This document shows positions 35,393 through 43,750 of a stretch of DNA of 64,000 nt, piece after piece. This stretch comes from JBEDUK01 sp963781595 (GTDB lineage: Bacteria; Actinomycetota; UBA4738). The position numbers and the translations under genes were made by a program. The DNA lies in assembly GCA_963781595.1 (NCBI GenBank), contig CAWAGG010000006.1, positions 1,302,001 to 1,366,000 on the forward strand. Reading direction: 5' to 3'. How positions within the stretch are numbered: the stretch's first letter is position 1; each line of letters starts with the position of its first letter. Below the pieces are notes generated by a model. The model was given only the letters and a program-made list of their open reading frames with translations, was not told the origin of the DNA and ran no database searches.

Positions 35393-35398
35393 TAGGAT
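35393..35398 (+). promoter_or_regulatory. -10 box that fixes the CPBP gene start
   Basis: TAGGAT is directly followed by a GTG (35399), which cannot be used if transcription begins 6-7 bases later. The next in-frame GTG at 35408 is 9 bases away, the spacing seen for other leaderless genes here. Confidence 0.55.
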
Positions 35399-35407
35399 GT
35401 GGCGGCC

Positions 35408-36187
35408 GTGCACGAAGGTCCGCCCCGTCCGCCGCTCCCACCGCCCCCGGTCCCACCGCCCCCGTCGGCGGGTGACGACGGAGTGGCGCCGGACGCGGGG
35501 CGCCGCGTCCCGTGGGGCGCGGGCGAGGCCGTGCTCGTCGCGATCCTGGCGTACGTGGCCAGCCAGATCGCCGCGGCCATCCTGATCGTCGCGACGGGCA
35601 CGCTGAACGACACCTGCGGCCCGCAGGAGGTGCTCGGGCTGATCGGGACCGAGCTCGGGATGGCCGGCGTCGTCGTGTTCTGGGTCATGGTGGTCAAGCG
35701 TGCGCCGCTCGCCTCGCTCGGCCGGCCGGAGCGGCCGCTGCGCGACGTGGCGACCGGGCTGATCGGGGGAGTGGCCCTCTACGGCATCGCGCTGCTGGTC
35801 AGCATCGCCGTGATCGCGATCGTCACGCTGGTGATCGGCCACGCGCCGGAAAGCCCCGAGCAGATCGACACCTGCGTGCGGGGACCATGGCTGGTGCTCA
35901 CCGGCATCGTCGCCATCGTCCTGCCTCCGATCGGCGAGGAGACGCTGTTCCGGGGGTTCGTCTTCCAAGGTCTGCGGAACCGGTTCGCCTTCTGGCCGGC
36001 GGCGATCCTCGACGGGGTGCTGTTCGGCATGATCCACATCCCGCTGTGGCTGCTGCTCCCGAGCCTGTCCGTCGTGGGGGTCGGGCTCGCGTACATCTTC
36101 AACCGCCGCCGGAGCCTGCTCGCGTCGATGACCGCGCACGCGACGTTCAACCTCATCGGGATCGTCTTCATCGCGCTGTCCCGGTAG
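35408..36187 (+). CDS. CPBP-family intramembrane metalloprotease
   Basis: About 259 residues. A Pro-rich cytoplasmic N-terminus is followed by about seven membrane helices. The CPBP/Abi signature EETLFRGFVFQGLR is present, with later conserved His in FGMIHIPLW and AHATFN, which together form the glutamate/histidine active site of CAAX-type proteases. The role in bacteria is varied (signal peptide or bacteriocin immunity processing); substrate unknown here. Start GTG 35408 is preferred over GTG 35399 because of the TAGGAT box position. Confidence 0.87.
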   Translation: MHEGPPRPPLPPPPVPPPPSAGDDGVAPDAGRRVPWGAGEAVLVAILAYVASQIAAAILIVATGTLNDTCGPQEVLGLIGTELGMAGVVVFWVMVVKRAPLASLGRPERPLRDVATGLIGGVALYGIALLVSIAVIAIVTLVIGHAPESPEQIDTCVRGPWLVLTGIVAIVLPPIGEETLFRGFVFQGLRNRFAFWPAAILDGVLFGMIHIPLWLLLPSLSVVGVGLAYIFNRRRSLLASMTAHATFNLIGIVFIALSR

Positions 36188-36321
36188 CTCGGGACGGCGA
36201 GGGTTTCGCGGTCGGCCGCGCCATCTGCCATGCTTCGGTCGCGCCGACGCATGCGATCGTGGAGGCGCGGCGGGATGCGAGGGTCGGTCCGCTCGTCGCG
36301 GTTCGGCCGGGAGGAGGAACG

Positions 36322-36747
36322 ATGCCTGAGTTCCCGAGCGAAGAGTGGCTGAACGAGTACGTCGTGCTGATCAACGCGAGTGCGGACTACCGGGAGGCCG
36401 CGGCGACGTGGGAGGGTGACGTCACGTACGTGTTCGAGGCCGAACCCGACAAGGGGGTGCCCGCGGACCTGTACGCGTGGCTCGACCTGTGGCACGGCGA
36501 ATGCCGTGGTGGGAAGTACGGCGTGGCCCCCGAGGAGGGGAACGCGGCGAAGTTCGTGATCCGGGCTCCGTACTCCCGGTGGAAGGAAGTGATCCGCAAG
36601 GAGCTCGACCCGGTCAAAGGGATGATGCAGGGCAAGCTCAAGCTCAAGGGGGACCTGCCGACGATCGTCCGTTACGTGAAGGCCGCCAACGTGCTCGTGA
36701 ACCTCGCCGGGAGCGTGCCGACCGAGTTCGTGGACGAGCGGGCGTAG
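36322..36747 (+). CDS. SCP2 sterol-carrier-like lipid-binding protein
   Basis: A 141-residue single-domain SCP2 protein (LNEYVVLINASADYREAA, VTYVFEAEPDKG, FVIRAPYSRWKEVI, GKLKLKGDLPTIVRYVKAAN). The ribosome site gaggagg stands 6 bases before ATG 36322. It heads a run of same-strand genes with gaps under 30 bases: SCP2, alcohol dehydrogenase, SCP2, then two cNMP-binding genes. Such proteins bind long acyl chains or sterol-like lipids and may present substrate to the dehydrogenase. Confidence 0.82.
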   Translation: MPEFPSEEWLNEYVVLINASADYREAAATWEGDVTYVFEAEPDKGVPADLYAWLDLWHGECRGGKYGVAPEEGNAAKFVIRAPYSRWKEVIRKELDPVKGMMQGKLKLKGDLPTIVRYVKAANVLVNLAGSVPTEFVDERA

Positions 36748-36760
36748 GGGCGCCCGGCGC

Positions 36761-37801
36761 ATGCAGGCCGTCGTCTACGAGGATGTCGGCCGGGTGCGGG
36801 TCACCGAGGTCCCGGAGCCCGCGATCGAGGATCCCCGGGACGCGATCGTGCGCGTCACGTCGACCGCGATCTGCGGGTCCGACCTGCACTTCGTGACCGG
36901 CAAGGCTCCGCTGTACCCGGGCGAGACGCTCGGCCACGAAGCCGTCGGGTTCGTCGAGACGGTCGGCGCGGAAGTGAGGCGGTTCGCGCCGGGCGACCGG
37001 GTGGTGCTCGCGTTCGACGTCGTGTGCGGCACGTGCTGGTTCTGCGAGAAGGGGCAGACCTCGCTCTGCGAGGAGTTCCGGAACCTCGGCGCGGGGACGT
37101 TCGGGGGCGGGCTCGGGGGCGCGCAGGCCGAACGGGTCCGGATGCCGTTCGCCGATGTGAACCTCCTGCCGATCCCGCCGGATATGGCCGACGAGCAGGC
37201 GTTGTTCCTCGGCGACATCCTGACGACCGGCTACTACGGCGCGGCGGTCGCGGGCATCGAGCCGGGCGACACGGTCGCGGTCATCGGCGCCGGACCCGTC
37301 GGGTTCTTCACGATCCAGGCCGCGCGCCTGCACGGGGCGAGCGCGGTGCTGGCGCTGGACCGGGAGTCCGACCGGCTCGCGCTGGCCGAACGGGCCGGCG
37401 CGGTCCCGGTCGACATCCGCGCCCGGAACCCGCAGATGGCGGTGAGCGAGCGGACGGAAGGCCGGGGCGCCGACGTCGTGATCGAGTGCGTCGGGAGCGC
37501 GGCGGCGTTCGAGTCCGCGATCGAGGTCGCGCGCCGCGGAGGCACGGTCGCGGTGGTCGGGATGTACGTCACCGAGACGGTCGAGATCCCGCTCGGGATC
37601 TACTGGTCCCGCATGCTGACGCTCCGGTTCGCGGGCATCTGCCCGATCCACGCGTGGTGGGAGCGCGCGCTGGAGGCCGTCCGGACGGGCGCGATCGACC
37701 CGCTGCCGATCGTGTCGCACACGCTCCCGCTCGCGGAAGCGTCCGAGGGGTACCGGCTGTTCGAGTCTCACGAGGCGACGAAGGTGGTGCTGAAGCCGTG
37801 A
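36761..37801 (+). CDS. Zinc-dependent alcohol dehydrogenase
   Basis: A 346-residue medium-chain dehydrogenase. The catalytic zinc ligands are Cys in TAICGSDLHFV and the His-Glu pair in LGHEAVGFVE. A structural zinc loop has four Cys (CGTCWFCEKGQTSLC). The NAD(P) fold has VAVIGAGPVGFFTIQAARL. The family oxidises alcohols or polyols, or reduces aldehydes. Its stop codon overlaps the GTG of the following SCP2 gene, and another SCP2 gene lies 13 bases upstream, so the enzyme probably works on a lipid-like substrate delivered by these proteins. Confidence 0.92.
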   Translation: MQAVVYEDVGRVRVTEVPEPAIEDPRDAIVRVTSTAICGSDLHFVTGKAPLYPGETLGHEAVGFVETVGAEVRRFAPGDRVVLAFDVVCGTCWFCEKGQTSLCEEFRNLGAGTFGGGLGGAQAERVRMPFADVNLLPIPPDMADEQALFLGDILTTGYYGAAVAGIEPGDTVAVIGAGPVGFFTIQAARLHGASAVLALDRESDRLALAERAGAVPVDIRARNPQMAVSERTEGRGADVVIECVGSAAAFESAIEVARRGGTVAVVGMYVTETVEIPLGIYWSRMLTLRFAGICPIHAWWERALEAVRTGAIDPLPIVSHTLPLAEASEGYRLFESHEATKVVLKP

Positions 37802-38208
37802 ACGTCACGTACATGGACGACGAGCCGAACGGCCTGGCCGCGATGCTGGGAGGCCTGATCGAGGCGAACCTCGAGGCGCACCCCGAGCGCCTGTCGCTGC
37901 TGTCGACGCCCGCGACCTACGCGATCACGGCGCCCGACGCCGACGTGTCGGTCACGATCCACCTTGGCCCCGACGGCGTGAAGGTGGCGAACGGCGTCCG
38001 CGGGAACCCGCACGTCGCGGTCAGCGCCCGATCGGACGACCTGATCTCGTTGTCGTCGGTCCCGCTGCGGTTCGGCCAGCCGGACGCGACGACGAAGGAG
38101 GGCCGGGACGTCCTGCAGAAGCTGCTGACCGGGAAGCTCAAGGTCAAGGGGCTCGTGACGCAGAGCGGGCGGCTGGGCCGATTGAACAAGCTCCTGGCCG
38201 TGAACTAG
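37798..38208 (+). CDS. SCP2 sterol-carrier-like protein
   Basis: A 136-residue SCP2 domain protein (YAITAPDADVSVTIHLGPDG, LLTGKLKVKGLVTQSGRLGRL). GTG 37798 overlaps the dehydrogenase stop (GTGA), showing translational coupling. It is the second SCP2 gene in this operon but not a close copy of the first. The C-terminal KLKVKG motif is common to both and to the SCP2 part of the LLM fusion at 25495-27390. Confidence 0.8.
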   Translation: MNVTYMDDEPNGLAAMLGGLIEANLEAHPERLSLLSTPATYAITAPDADVSVTIHLGPDGVKVANGVRGNPHVAVSARSDDLISLSSVPLRFGQPDATTKEGRDVLQKLLTGKLKVKGLVTQSGRLGRLNKLLAVN

Positions 38209-38224
38209 AGAGCGGAGGTGCGAC

Positions 38225-38655
38225 GTGGCGCACGGGGTGCCCTCGGAGATCGTCGAGTCGTTCGGGCGGATCCCATTGTTCGAGGGGCTTTCGAAGCGGG
38301 CCCTCCGCGGCGTCGTCACGGCGGCGACCGAGGTCGACGTGGCGGCGGGGAAGGTCATCGTGCGAGAGGGCGCGCTCGACCGTTTCATGTACGTGCTCGT
38401 GGACGGGACGGCGTCGGTGACGCAGGGGAGCCGGAGGCTCCCGTCGATGGGCCGGGCGACTTCTTCGGTGAGTTCGCGTTCCTGAGCGGAGGGCCCCGGA
38501 CCGCCACCGTAACGGCGGAGTCCGACGTCCGGCTCCTCATCCTGTCCCCTCGCGAGATGGACGCGCTGATCCACGCCGAACCGACGATGGCGCTCACGAT
38601 GCTGACGACGCTCGCGCGCCGCCTGCGCAACGCGGAACCGACGCCCACCGGCTGA
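38225..38655 (+). pseudogene. Cyclic-nucleotide-binding protein, frameshifted
   Basis: GTG 38225 with gagcggaggtg upstream opens a cNMP-binding domain (IPLFEGLSKRALRGVV, GKVIVREGALDRFMYVLVDG). Near 38447, in the run gggccggg, one base seems lost: the first frame goes on as nonsense to a stop at 38485. The next frame continues correctly as PGDFFGEFAFLSGGPRTATV to the stop at 38655. The lost cassette is exactly the phosphate-binding part. This may be a true frameshift or a G-run error; the closely similar intact gene 27 bases downstream would make loss tolerable. Confidence 0.75.
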
Positions 38656-38682
38656 GCCAGGACGGCGGAGGAGACGTTTCGC

Positions 38683-39132
38683 GTGTCGGGGAGGGCGGAG
38701 AAGGAGCTGATGATCAGGCTCCGGAACGTTCCGCTGTTCTCCATGCTGAACCCCCGCGCCCTCCGCGCCGTCGCCGCCTGCGCGACGGAATCGGACGTTC
38801 AGGCCGGCACGGTGCTGGTCCGGGAGGGCGCCCGCGACCGTGACCTCTTCCTGATCCTCCGGGGCGAAGCGACCGCGACCACCGGTGGCACGATGGTCGT
38901 CACGCTCGGCATCGGGGACTTCTTCGGCGAATTCGCGCTGATCGCCGGCGAACCGCGTTCGGCCACGATCTCGGCGGCGACCGACATGCGGGTGATGGTG
39001 CTCTCCGCGGCCGGGATGGACGAAGCGATCGAACGTGATCCTGTCCTCGCGGAACGGATGCGCGAGTCGCGCGAGCGCCGGATGAAGATGCTCGAACGCG
39101 CCGTCGCATCCGACGCGGCGCGCGTCCTCTGA
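38683..39132 (+). CDS. Stand-alone cyclic-nucleotide-binding protein
   Basis: A 149-residue protein made of a single cNMP-binding domain (VPLFSMLNPRALRAVA, GTVLVREGARDRDLFLILRG, GDFFGEFALIAGEPRSATI) and a charged C-terminal helix (RMRESRERRMKMLERAVA). The phosphate-cassette Arg and the Gly-Glu pair are present, so it should bind cAMP or a similar ligand. No output domain is attached; single-domain proteins of this type may act by partner binding. GTG 38683 is the only reasonable start. Last gene of the SCP2/ADH operon; convergent with an SDR. Confidence 0.82.
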   Translation: MSGRAEKELMIRLRNVPLFSMLNPRALRAVAACATESDVQAGTVLVREGARDRDLFLILRGEATATTGGTMVVTLGIGDFFGEFALIAGEPRSATISAATDMRVMVLSAAGMDEAIERDPVLAERMRESRERRMKMLERAVASDAARVL

Positions 39133-39144
39133 ACGTCCCGATCG

Positions 39145-40113
39145 TCAGGGGACGAGCGTCTGCCGCAGGCCCGTCGCGAGGTCGCGCGGCGCGTACCGCA
39201 GCTCGGCCCGCGCCTTGGCGTCGGTCGCCCAGTACGTCACGCCGTCCGCGGCGCTGATCAGCTCCCGGAGGTTCGGAGGCTGGCCCGTCGCTCGCGTGAC
39301 GATCGGGGCGAACGGCACCGACGCGCGGATCATCCACTCGGGGAAGGTGACACGGGGCGGCTTCCGGCCCAGGATCGCCGCGGCCTCGTCGATCACCTCG
39401 CCGAGCGTCGTGATCTGGCCCCCGAGCACGTAGGACTCGCCGATGCGGCCGCCATCCAGCGCCAGGAGCAGGCCGTCCGCGACGTCGTCGACGTGGACGA
39501 ACGTGAGCCCGAGCTCGGGGAACGACTTCGCGCGGAGCTTCCCGGTCCGGAGCTGGTCCAGCGTCGTCCCCACGGCGGAGTGGTCGCCCGGCCCGTACAC
39601 CCCGCCCGGCTGGACGATCACGATGGGCGCGTCCTTCGCGATGCGGTCCGTCGCGGCCCGGTGCGCGAGGTACTTCGTCTCGTCGTAGTAGGAGAGGAAC
39701 CCGTCGGCGAGGCTCCGTTCGAACGTCTCGTCGACCACGCGGCCCCGGGTGTTGCCGAACACGTTGACCGTCGAGGTGTACACGATCCGAGGCACGCCCG
39801 CATCGATCGCGGCGTCGAGCGTCGTCTCGGTGCCCGTCACGTTCGCCGCGTACATCGCCGGGCGCTCCGAGGCCGGGATCCCGACCTTGTACGAGCCCGC
39901 GATGTGCAGGACGGCGTCGCACCCGGTCATGGCTCGGGCCAGCGCCTCACGGGACGAGAGGTCGCCATCGACGATCCGCGCGCCGAGATCCTGCAAAGCA
40001 GAGGCCTTCGCGGCCGAACGCGCGAGGGCGACTACGTCGTCGCCGCGCGCCCGGAGCGCCTCGACGGTGGCACGGCCGACGAACCCTGTCCCGCCGGTGA
40101 CGAACGCATTCAT
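39145..40113 (-). CDS. NAD(P)-dependent epimerase/dehydratase (extended SDR)
   Basis: About 322 residues. The Rossmann start AFVTGGTGFVGRATVEAL and the catalytic YDETK (YxxxK) put it in the extended short-chain dehydrogenase family; the substrate region contains GGVYGPGDHSAVG and VHVDDVADG. It could be a sugar epimerase, 3-beta-HSD-like or dihydroflavonol-reductase-like enzyme; the sequence cannot decide. GTG 40116 and ATG 40113 are both possible starts. A TAGGGT box (40124-40129 on the minus strand) fits a leaderless start at either. Divergent from meaB. Confidence 0.85.
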   Translation of the reverse strand: MNAFVTGGTGFVGRATVEALRARGDDVVALARSAAKASALQDLGARIVDGDLSSREALARAMTGCDAVLHIAGSYKVGIPASERPAMYAANVTGTETTLDAAIDAGVPRIVYTSTVNVFGNTRGRVVDETFERSLADGFLSYYDETKYLAHRAATDRIAKDAPIVIVQPGGVYGPGDHSAVGTTLDQLRTGKLRAKSFPELGLTFVHVDDVADGLLLALDGGRIGESYVLGGQITTLGEVIDEAAAILGRKPPRVTFPEWMIRASVPFAPIVTRATGQPPNLRELISAADGVTYWATDAKARAELRYAPRDLATGLRQTLVP

Positions 40114-40123
40114 CACGGGTGCG

Positions 40124-40190
40124 ACCCTACCGCGGAAGCGATCTCGGGCGCGCGACGGATCGCGTTCCGCCGGAGGCCGGCCGGTAGGGT
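40124..40190. promoter_or_regulatory. Divergent leaderless promoters of the SDR and meaB genes
   Basis: TAGGGT reads leftward at 40129-40124 toward the SDR start and rightward at 40185-40190 toward GTG 40198. The same hexamer is used for both, with 7-10 bases to each start. Confidence 0.6.
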
Positions 40191-40197
40191 TGCGTAC

Positions 40198-41163
40198 GTG
40201 GATGCGTCGAACCTCGCGAAACGCGTGCTGGGCGGCGACCGCCGGGCCGTCGCCCGCGCGATCTCGATGGTCGAGGACGGCTCGCCCGACCTGCCCACCC
40301 TATCCGAGGCCCTGTACGCGAACACCGGTCGCGCGTACACGATCGGCCTGACGGGTTCGCCCGGCGTGGGGAAGTCGAGCCTGGTATCGATCCTCGTGGA
40401 GGCCGCACGGGCCAGGGACGTGACGGTCGCGGTCCTGGCGATCGACCCGACGTCGCCGTTCTCGGGCGGAGCCCTGCTCGGGGACCGGGTCCGGATGCAG
40501 GCCCATGCGACCGATCCGGGCGTATTCATCCGCTCGATGGCCACGCGGGGGCATCTCGGCGGGATGGCGCTCGCGGCGCCCGAGGCGATCCGGATCCTCG
40601 ACGCCTCCGGGAAGGACCTAGTGATCATCGAGACCGTCGGCGTGGGTCAGGCCGAGGTGGAGATCGCCACCGCCGCGGACACGACCCTGGTCGTGGTCGC
40701 GCCCGGGTGGGGCGACGCCGTCCAGGTCGCGAAGGCCGGGATCATGGAGATCGCGGACGTGTTCGTCGTGAACAAGGCCGACCGCGAGGGGGCGGACGAT
40801 GCGGTTCGCGAGCTGAACCTGATGCTCCGAACCGGGCCGCGGCTCGCGTGGATGCCGCCGGTGGTTCGAACCTCGACCGTCACCGGCGACGGGATCGACG
40901 ACCTGTGGGACGCGATCGCGAAGCACCACGCACACGGCGAGTCGTCAGGCGAGTTGGCCCGGAGGCGACGCCAGCGCGTGCTGGACGAGGTCGAGTCGAT
41001 GGCGGCCGCGCGACTCCGCCTCGAGGTGGCCGAGATGCTGGACCACGGCTCCGGCACGCGTCTCGCGGAGGACCTGGCCGAACGACGCATCGACCCGTAC
41101 GCCGCCGCGACGCTACTGTTGGAGCAGGTTCGTGCCGACGGGAAGTCCGAAGGGAAGCGATGA
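40198..41163 (+). CDS. meaB: MeaB-like GTPase, chaperone of B12-dependent acyl-CoA mutase
   Basis: A 321-residue G3E GTPase (MeaB/MMAA/ArgK). It has Walker A GSPGVGKSS, the segment VLAIDPTSPFSGGALLGDRVRM, MATRGHLGGMA, ETVGVGQAEVEI, and the base-specificity motif NKAD. MeaB protects and reloads adenosylcobalamin in methylmalonyl-CoA-type mutases. GTG 40198 lies 7 bases after TAGGGT, so it is leaderless; a much longer open frame upstream is antisense to the SDR and is not used. The stop overlaps the start of the mutase gene (ATGA), tying chaperone and client together. Confidence 0.93.
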   Translation: MDASNLAKRVLGGDRRAVARAISMVEDGSPDLPTLSEALYANTGRAYTIGLTGSPGVGKSSLVSILVEAARARDVTVAVLAIDPTSPFSGGALLGDRVRMQAHATDPGVFIRSMATRGHLGGMALAAPEAIRILDASGKDLVIIETVGVGQAEVEIATAADTTLVVVAPGWGDAVQVAKAGIMEIADVFVVNKADREGADDAVRELNLMLRTGPRLAWMPPVVRTSTVTGDGIDDLWDAIAKHHAHGESSGELARRRRQRVLDEVESMAAARLRLEVAEMLDHGSGTRLAEDLAERRIDPYAAATLLLEQVRADGKSEGKR

Positions 41164-42848
41164 CCGAACACGACGAACGACCGAACGAGGCGGCGAACGG
41201 CGACCGCGAGCGCTGGCTGGACCACTATCGGCGCGCAGGTGAGCGCGACGCGGACTTCGAAACCCTGTCCGGGATCCCGCTGCAGGCGCTCTACACGCCG
41301 AAGGAAGTAAAGGGGCTTGACTATCAGCGGGACCTCGGGTATCCGGGCCACCTCCCGATGACCCGCGGCGTGTACCACACGATGTACCGGGGCCGCCTGT
41401 GGACGATGCGGCAGTTCGCCGGGTTCGGCACGGCCGAGGAGACGAACGCCCGCTACAAGTTCCTCCTGGAACAGGGCCAAGGCGGGCTGTCGGTCGCGTT
41501 CGACATGCCGACGCTGATGGGGCGCGACTCGGACGACCCACGCTCCGAGGGGGAGGTGGGACGGTGCGGCGTGGCGACCGACTCGCTGCTGGACTTCGAG
41601 GCGCTGTTCGACGGGATCCCGCTCGGCGACATCTCGACGTCGATGACGATCTCCGGGCCCGCCACGATCCTGTTCGCGTTCTTCCTGGCCGCGGCCGAAC
41701 GGCAGGGCGTGCCGTGGGCCCGGCTGGACGGGACGCTGCAGACCGACATCCTGAAGGAGTACATCGCGCAGAAGGAGTGGCTGTTCCCACCCCGGCCGCA
41801 CCTGCGGCTGATCGGCGACCTGATCGCGTTCTGCGAAGCGGAGGTCCCGAAGTTCCACCCGATCAGCGTCTCCGGGTACCACATCCGCGAGGCCGGCTCG
41901 ACCGCGGTCCAGGAGCTGGCGTTCACCCTTGCCGACGGGTTCGGCTACGTCGAGCTCGGGCAGCAGCGCGGGCTGGACGTCGACGCGTTCAGCCAGGGGC
42001 TTTCGTTCTTCTTCAACGCGCACATCGACTTCTTCGAGGAGATCGCGAAGTACCGGGCGGCGCGACGGATATGGGCGCGCTGGCTCCGCGACCGCTACGG
42101 CGCGAAGCAGGAGCAGTCGCTGCGACTGCGGTTCCACACGCAGACCGCCGGGTGCTCGCTGACGGCGCAGCAGCCCGAGAACAACATCGTGCGCACGGCG
42201 ATCGAGGCGCTGGCGGCGGTGCTCGGCGGCACGCAGTCGCTGCACACGAACGCTCTCGACGAGGTGCTGGCCCTGCCGACCGAGAAGGCCGCGCAGATCG
42301 CGCTGCGGACCCAGCAGGTGATCGCGTACGAGACGGGTGCGGCGAACGTGATCGATCCGCTCGGCGGTTCATACTTCGTCGAGGCGCTGACCGACGAGGT
42401 CGAACGGCAGGCCGAGGAGTACTTCGCCAGGATCGACGAGATGGGGAACGGGTCGATGCTGGAGGGGATGCTCGTCGGTATCGAGCGCGGCTACTTCCAG
42501 TCGGAGATCGCGGAGGCGGCGTTCCGCGAACAGGAGCTGTACGAGAAGGGCCGGCTGATCAAGGTCGGGGTCAACGAGTTCGTGTCACCGGATGACGACA
42601 GCCTCGAGATCCTGCAGATCCCGATCGAGACCGAAGCGCGCCAGGTCGAGTCGCTCCGGCGCGTCCGCGACGGGCGCGACGCCTCGGCAGCGGGGTCCGC
42701 GCTCGAGCGGCTGAAGGCCGCCGCCGCGACCGATGAGAACCTGATCCCGCTGCTGGTCGGCTGCGCCCGGGCGTCCTGCACGGAGGGCGAGATCGTGGCG
42801 GCGCTGCAGGACGTCTTCGGGACCTACACCGAAGCGCCGCGGTTCTAG
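41160..42848 (+). CDS. B12-dependent acyl-CoA mutase large subunit (isobutyryl/methylmalonyl-CoA mutase type)
   Basis: A 562-residue TIM-barrel catalytic subunit (GTAEETNARYKFLLEQGQGG, ISVSGYHIREAGSTA, HTQTAGCSLTAQQPENNIVR). It lacks the C-terminal cobalamin-binding domain of full-length methylmalonyl-CoA mutase, so a separate small subunit is needed; none is in the window. Position 86 in LWTMRQFAGFG is Phe. As I recall, this site is Tyr in methylmalonyl-CoA mutase, Phe in isobutyryl-CoA mutase and Ile in 2-hydroxyisobutyryl-CoA mutase, so isobutyryl-CoA is the likelier substrate class. Coupled to meaB by a 4-base overlap. Confidence 0.88.
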   Translation: MTEHDERPNEAANGDRERWLDHYRRAGERDADFETLSGIPLQALYTPKEVKGLDYQRDLGYPGHLPMTRGVYHTMYRGRLWTMRQFAGFGTAEETNARYKFLLEQGQGGLSVAFDMPTLMGRDSDDPRSEGEVGRCGVATDSLLDFEALFDGIPLGDISTSMTISGPATILFAFFLAAAERQGVPWARLDGTLQTDILKEYIAQKEWLFPPRPHLRLIGDLIAFCEAEVPKFHPISVSGYHIREAGSTAVQELAFTLADGFGYVELGQQRGLDVDAFSQGLSFFFNAHIDFFEEIAKYRAARRIWARWLRDRYGAKQEQSLRLRFHTQTAGCSLTAQQPENNIVRTAIEALAAVLGGTQSLHTNALDEVLALPTEKAAQIALRTQQVIAYETGAANVIDPLGGSYFVEALTDEVERQAEEYFARIDEMGNGSMLEGMLVGIERGYFQSEIAEAAFREQELYEKGRLIKVGVNEFVSPDDDSLEILQIPIETEARQVESLRRVRDGRDASAAGSALERLKAAAATDENLIPLLVGCARASCTEGEIVAALQDVFGTYTEAPRF

Positions 42849-42903
42849 GGGTTCGGCCCGGTACCATAGGCGGACCCCCGAGCGAGACGAAGGATCTGGC
42901 GTC

Positions 42904-43737
42904 ATGGCGAACAAGGAACGCAACAGGAGCGCCACCCGTCCCGCCACCGGCGCGCCCGCGAAAGGCGTGAGCGGGAACGGGGCGCTGCCGAGGATCAGCG
43001 CCACCGTCGACGGGGGGGTCGCCGGCGCCAATCGCAAGGAGCGCAAGGAGGAGGCCCGGCGCCAGCGCGAGGCGATCCTGCGCAAGCAGGCGCGCCGGCG
43101 CTACTGGCGCCTGGGGATCGCCGCGGCGGTCGCGGTCGTGGTGCTCGCCGGTGTGGTGGTGTTCGTCCTCACCCGGCCGAAGGAGAACGCGGCCGGGGCG
43201 AAGGCGTTCAACCAGGCGGACCTGCCCGGCCTGATCACCTCCCAGAACCTCGACGAGTGGACGGCGAACACGGCGGACCTGGCCGCGCGCATCAGCGATC
43301 TCGGTCTCCCGCCCCTCACCGCGTCCGAGCAGCTCGCGTTCCACATCCACCAGGAGCTGCAGATCTTCATCGACGGGCGCCAGTTCACGGTCCCCGCCTT
43401 CATCGGGATCGACCAGGCGGGCGGACAGATCGCCGCGATCCACGTGCACACGACCGACGGGGTGATCCACGTGGAGTCTCCGACCGTGCGGGACTTCACG
43501 CTCGGCAACTTCTTCGGCGTGTGGGGCCTGAACTTCACCCCGACCGCGATCGGCGGGTTCGAGAACCTCGGCGGCAAGACGCTCCAGGTCTTCCTCAACG
43601 GCAAGGCGTACACGGGGAACCCGACGAAGCTGGTCCTCAAGAACCACGACATCATCGTGGTCACCTACGGGACGCCGCAGGAGGTACCGCAGATCCCGAC
43701 CGAGTTCTCCTGGGCGAACAGCAGCGCGGGCGGCTAG
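42904..43737 (+). CDS. Membrane-anchored protein with extracytoplasmic His-rich domain
   Basis: 277 residues. A basic cytoplasmic N-terminus (about 1-67, rich in Lys/Arg/Glu) and one membrane helix (about 70-93: GIAAAVAVVVLAGVVVFVL) precede a conserved soluble domain. That domain contains LAFHIHQELQIFIDG and IAAIHVHTTDGVIHVESP, so pairs of His lie on neighbouring strands and could bind a metal. Similar proteins are annotated as unknown in actinobacteria. The gene is convergent with the copper operon at 43.7-47 kb, which makes a role with copper possible but not shown. ATG with aaggat upstream. Confidence 0.65.
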   Translation: MANKERNRSATRPATGAPAKGVSGNGALPRISATVDGGVAGANRKERKEEARRQREAILRKQARRRYWRLGIAAAVAVVVLAGVVVFVLTRPKENAAGAKAFNQADLPGLITSQNLDEWTANTADLAARISDLGLPPLTASEQLAFHIHQELQIFIDGRQFTVPAFIGIDQAGGQIAAIHVHTTDGVIHVESPTVRDFTLGNFFGVWGLNFTPTAIGGFENLGGKTLQVFLNGKAYTGNPTKLVLKNHDIIVVTYGTPQEVPQIPTEFSWANSSAGG

Positions 43738-43750
43738 GCAGCTCGGAGCC

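Noticed and set aside
34520..36139. A 539-residue minus-strand frame covering the FAH gene and the CPBP gene
   Set aside because: The N-terminal 270 residues are antisense to the CPBP protease and have His/Arg/Asp-rich low-complexity composition. Only the FAH part from ATG 35335 is real.
39493..40197. N-terminal extension of MeaB over the SDR gene
   Set aside because: The 235 extra residues are antisense to the SDR coding sequence and unlike any MeaB; the TAGGGT box and GTG 40198 give the natural start.
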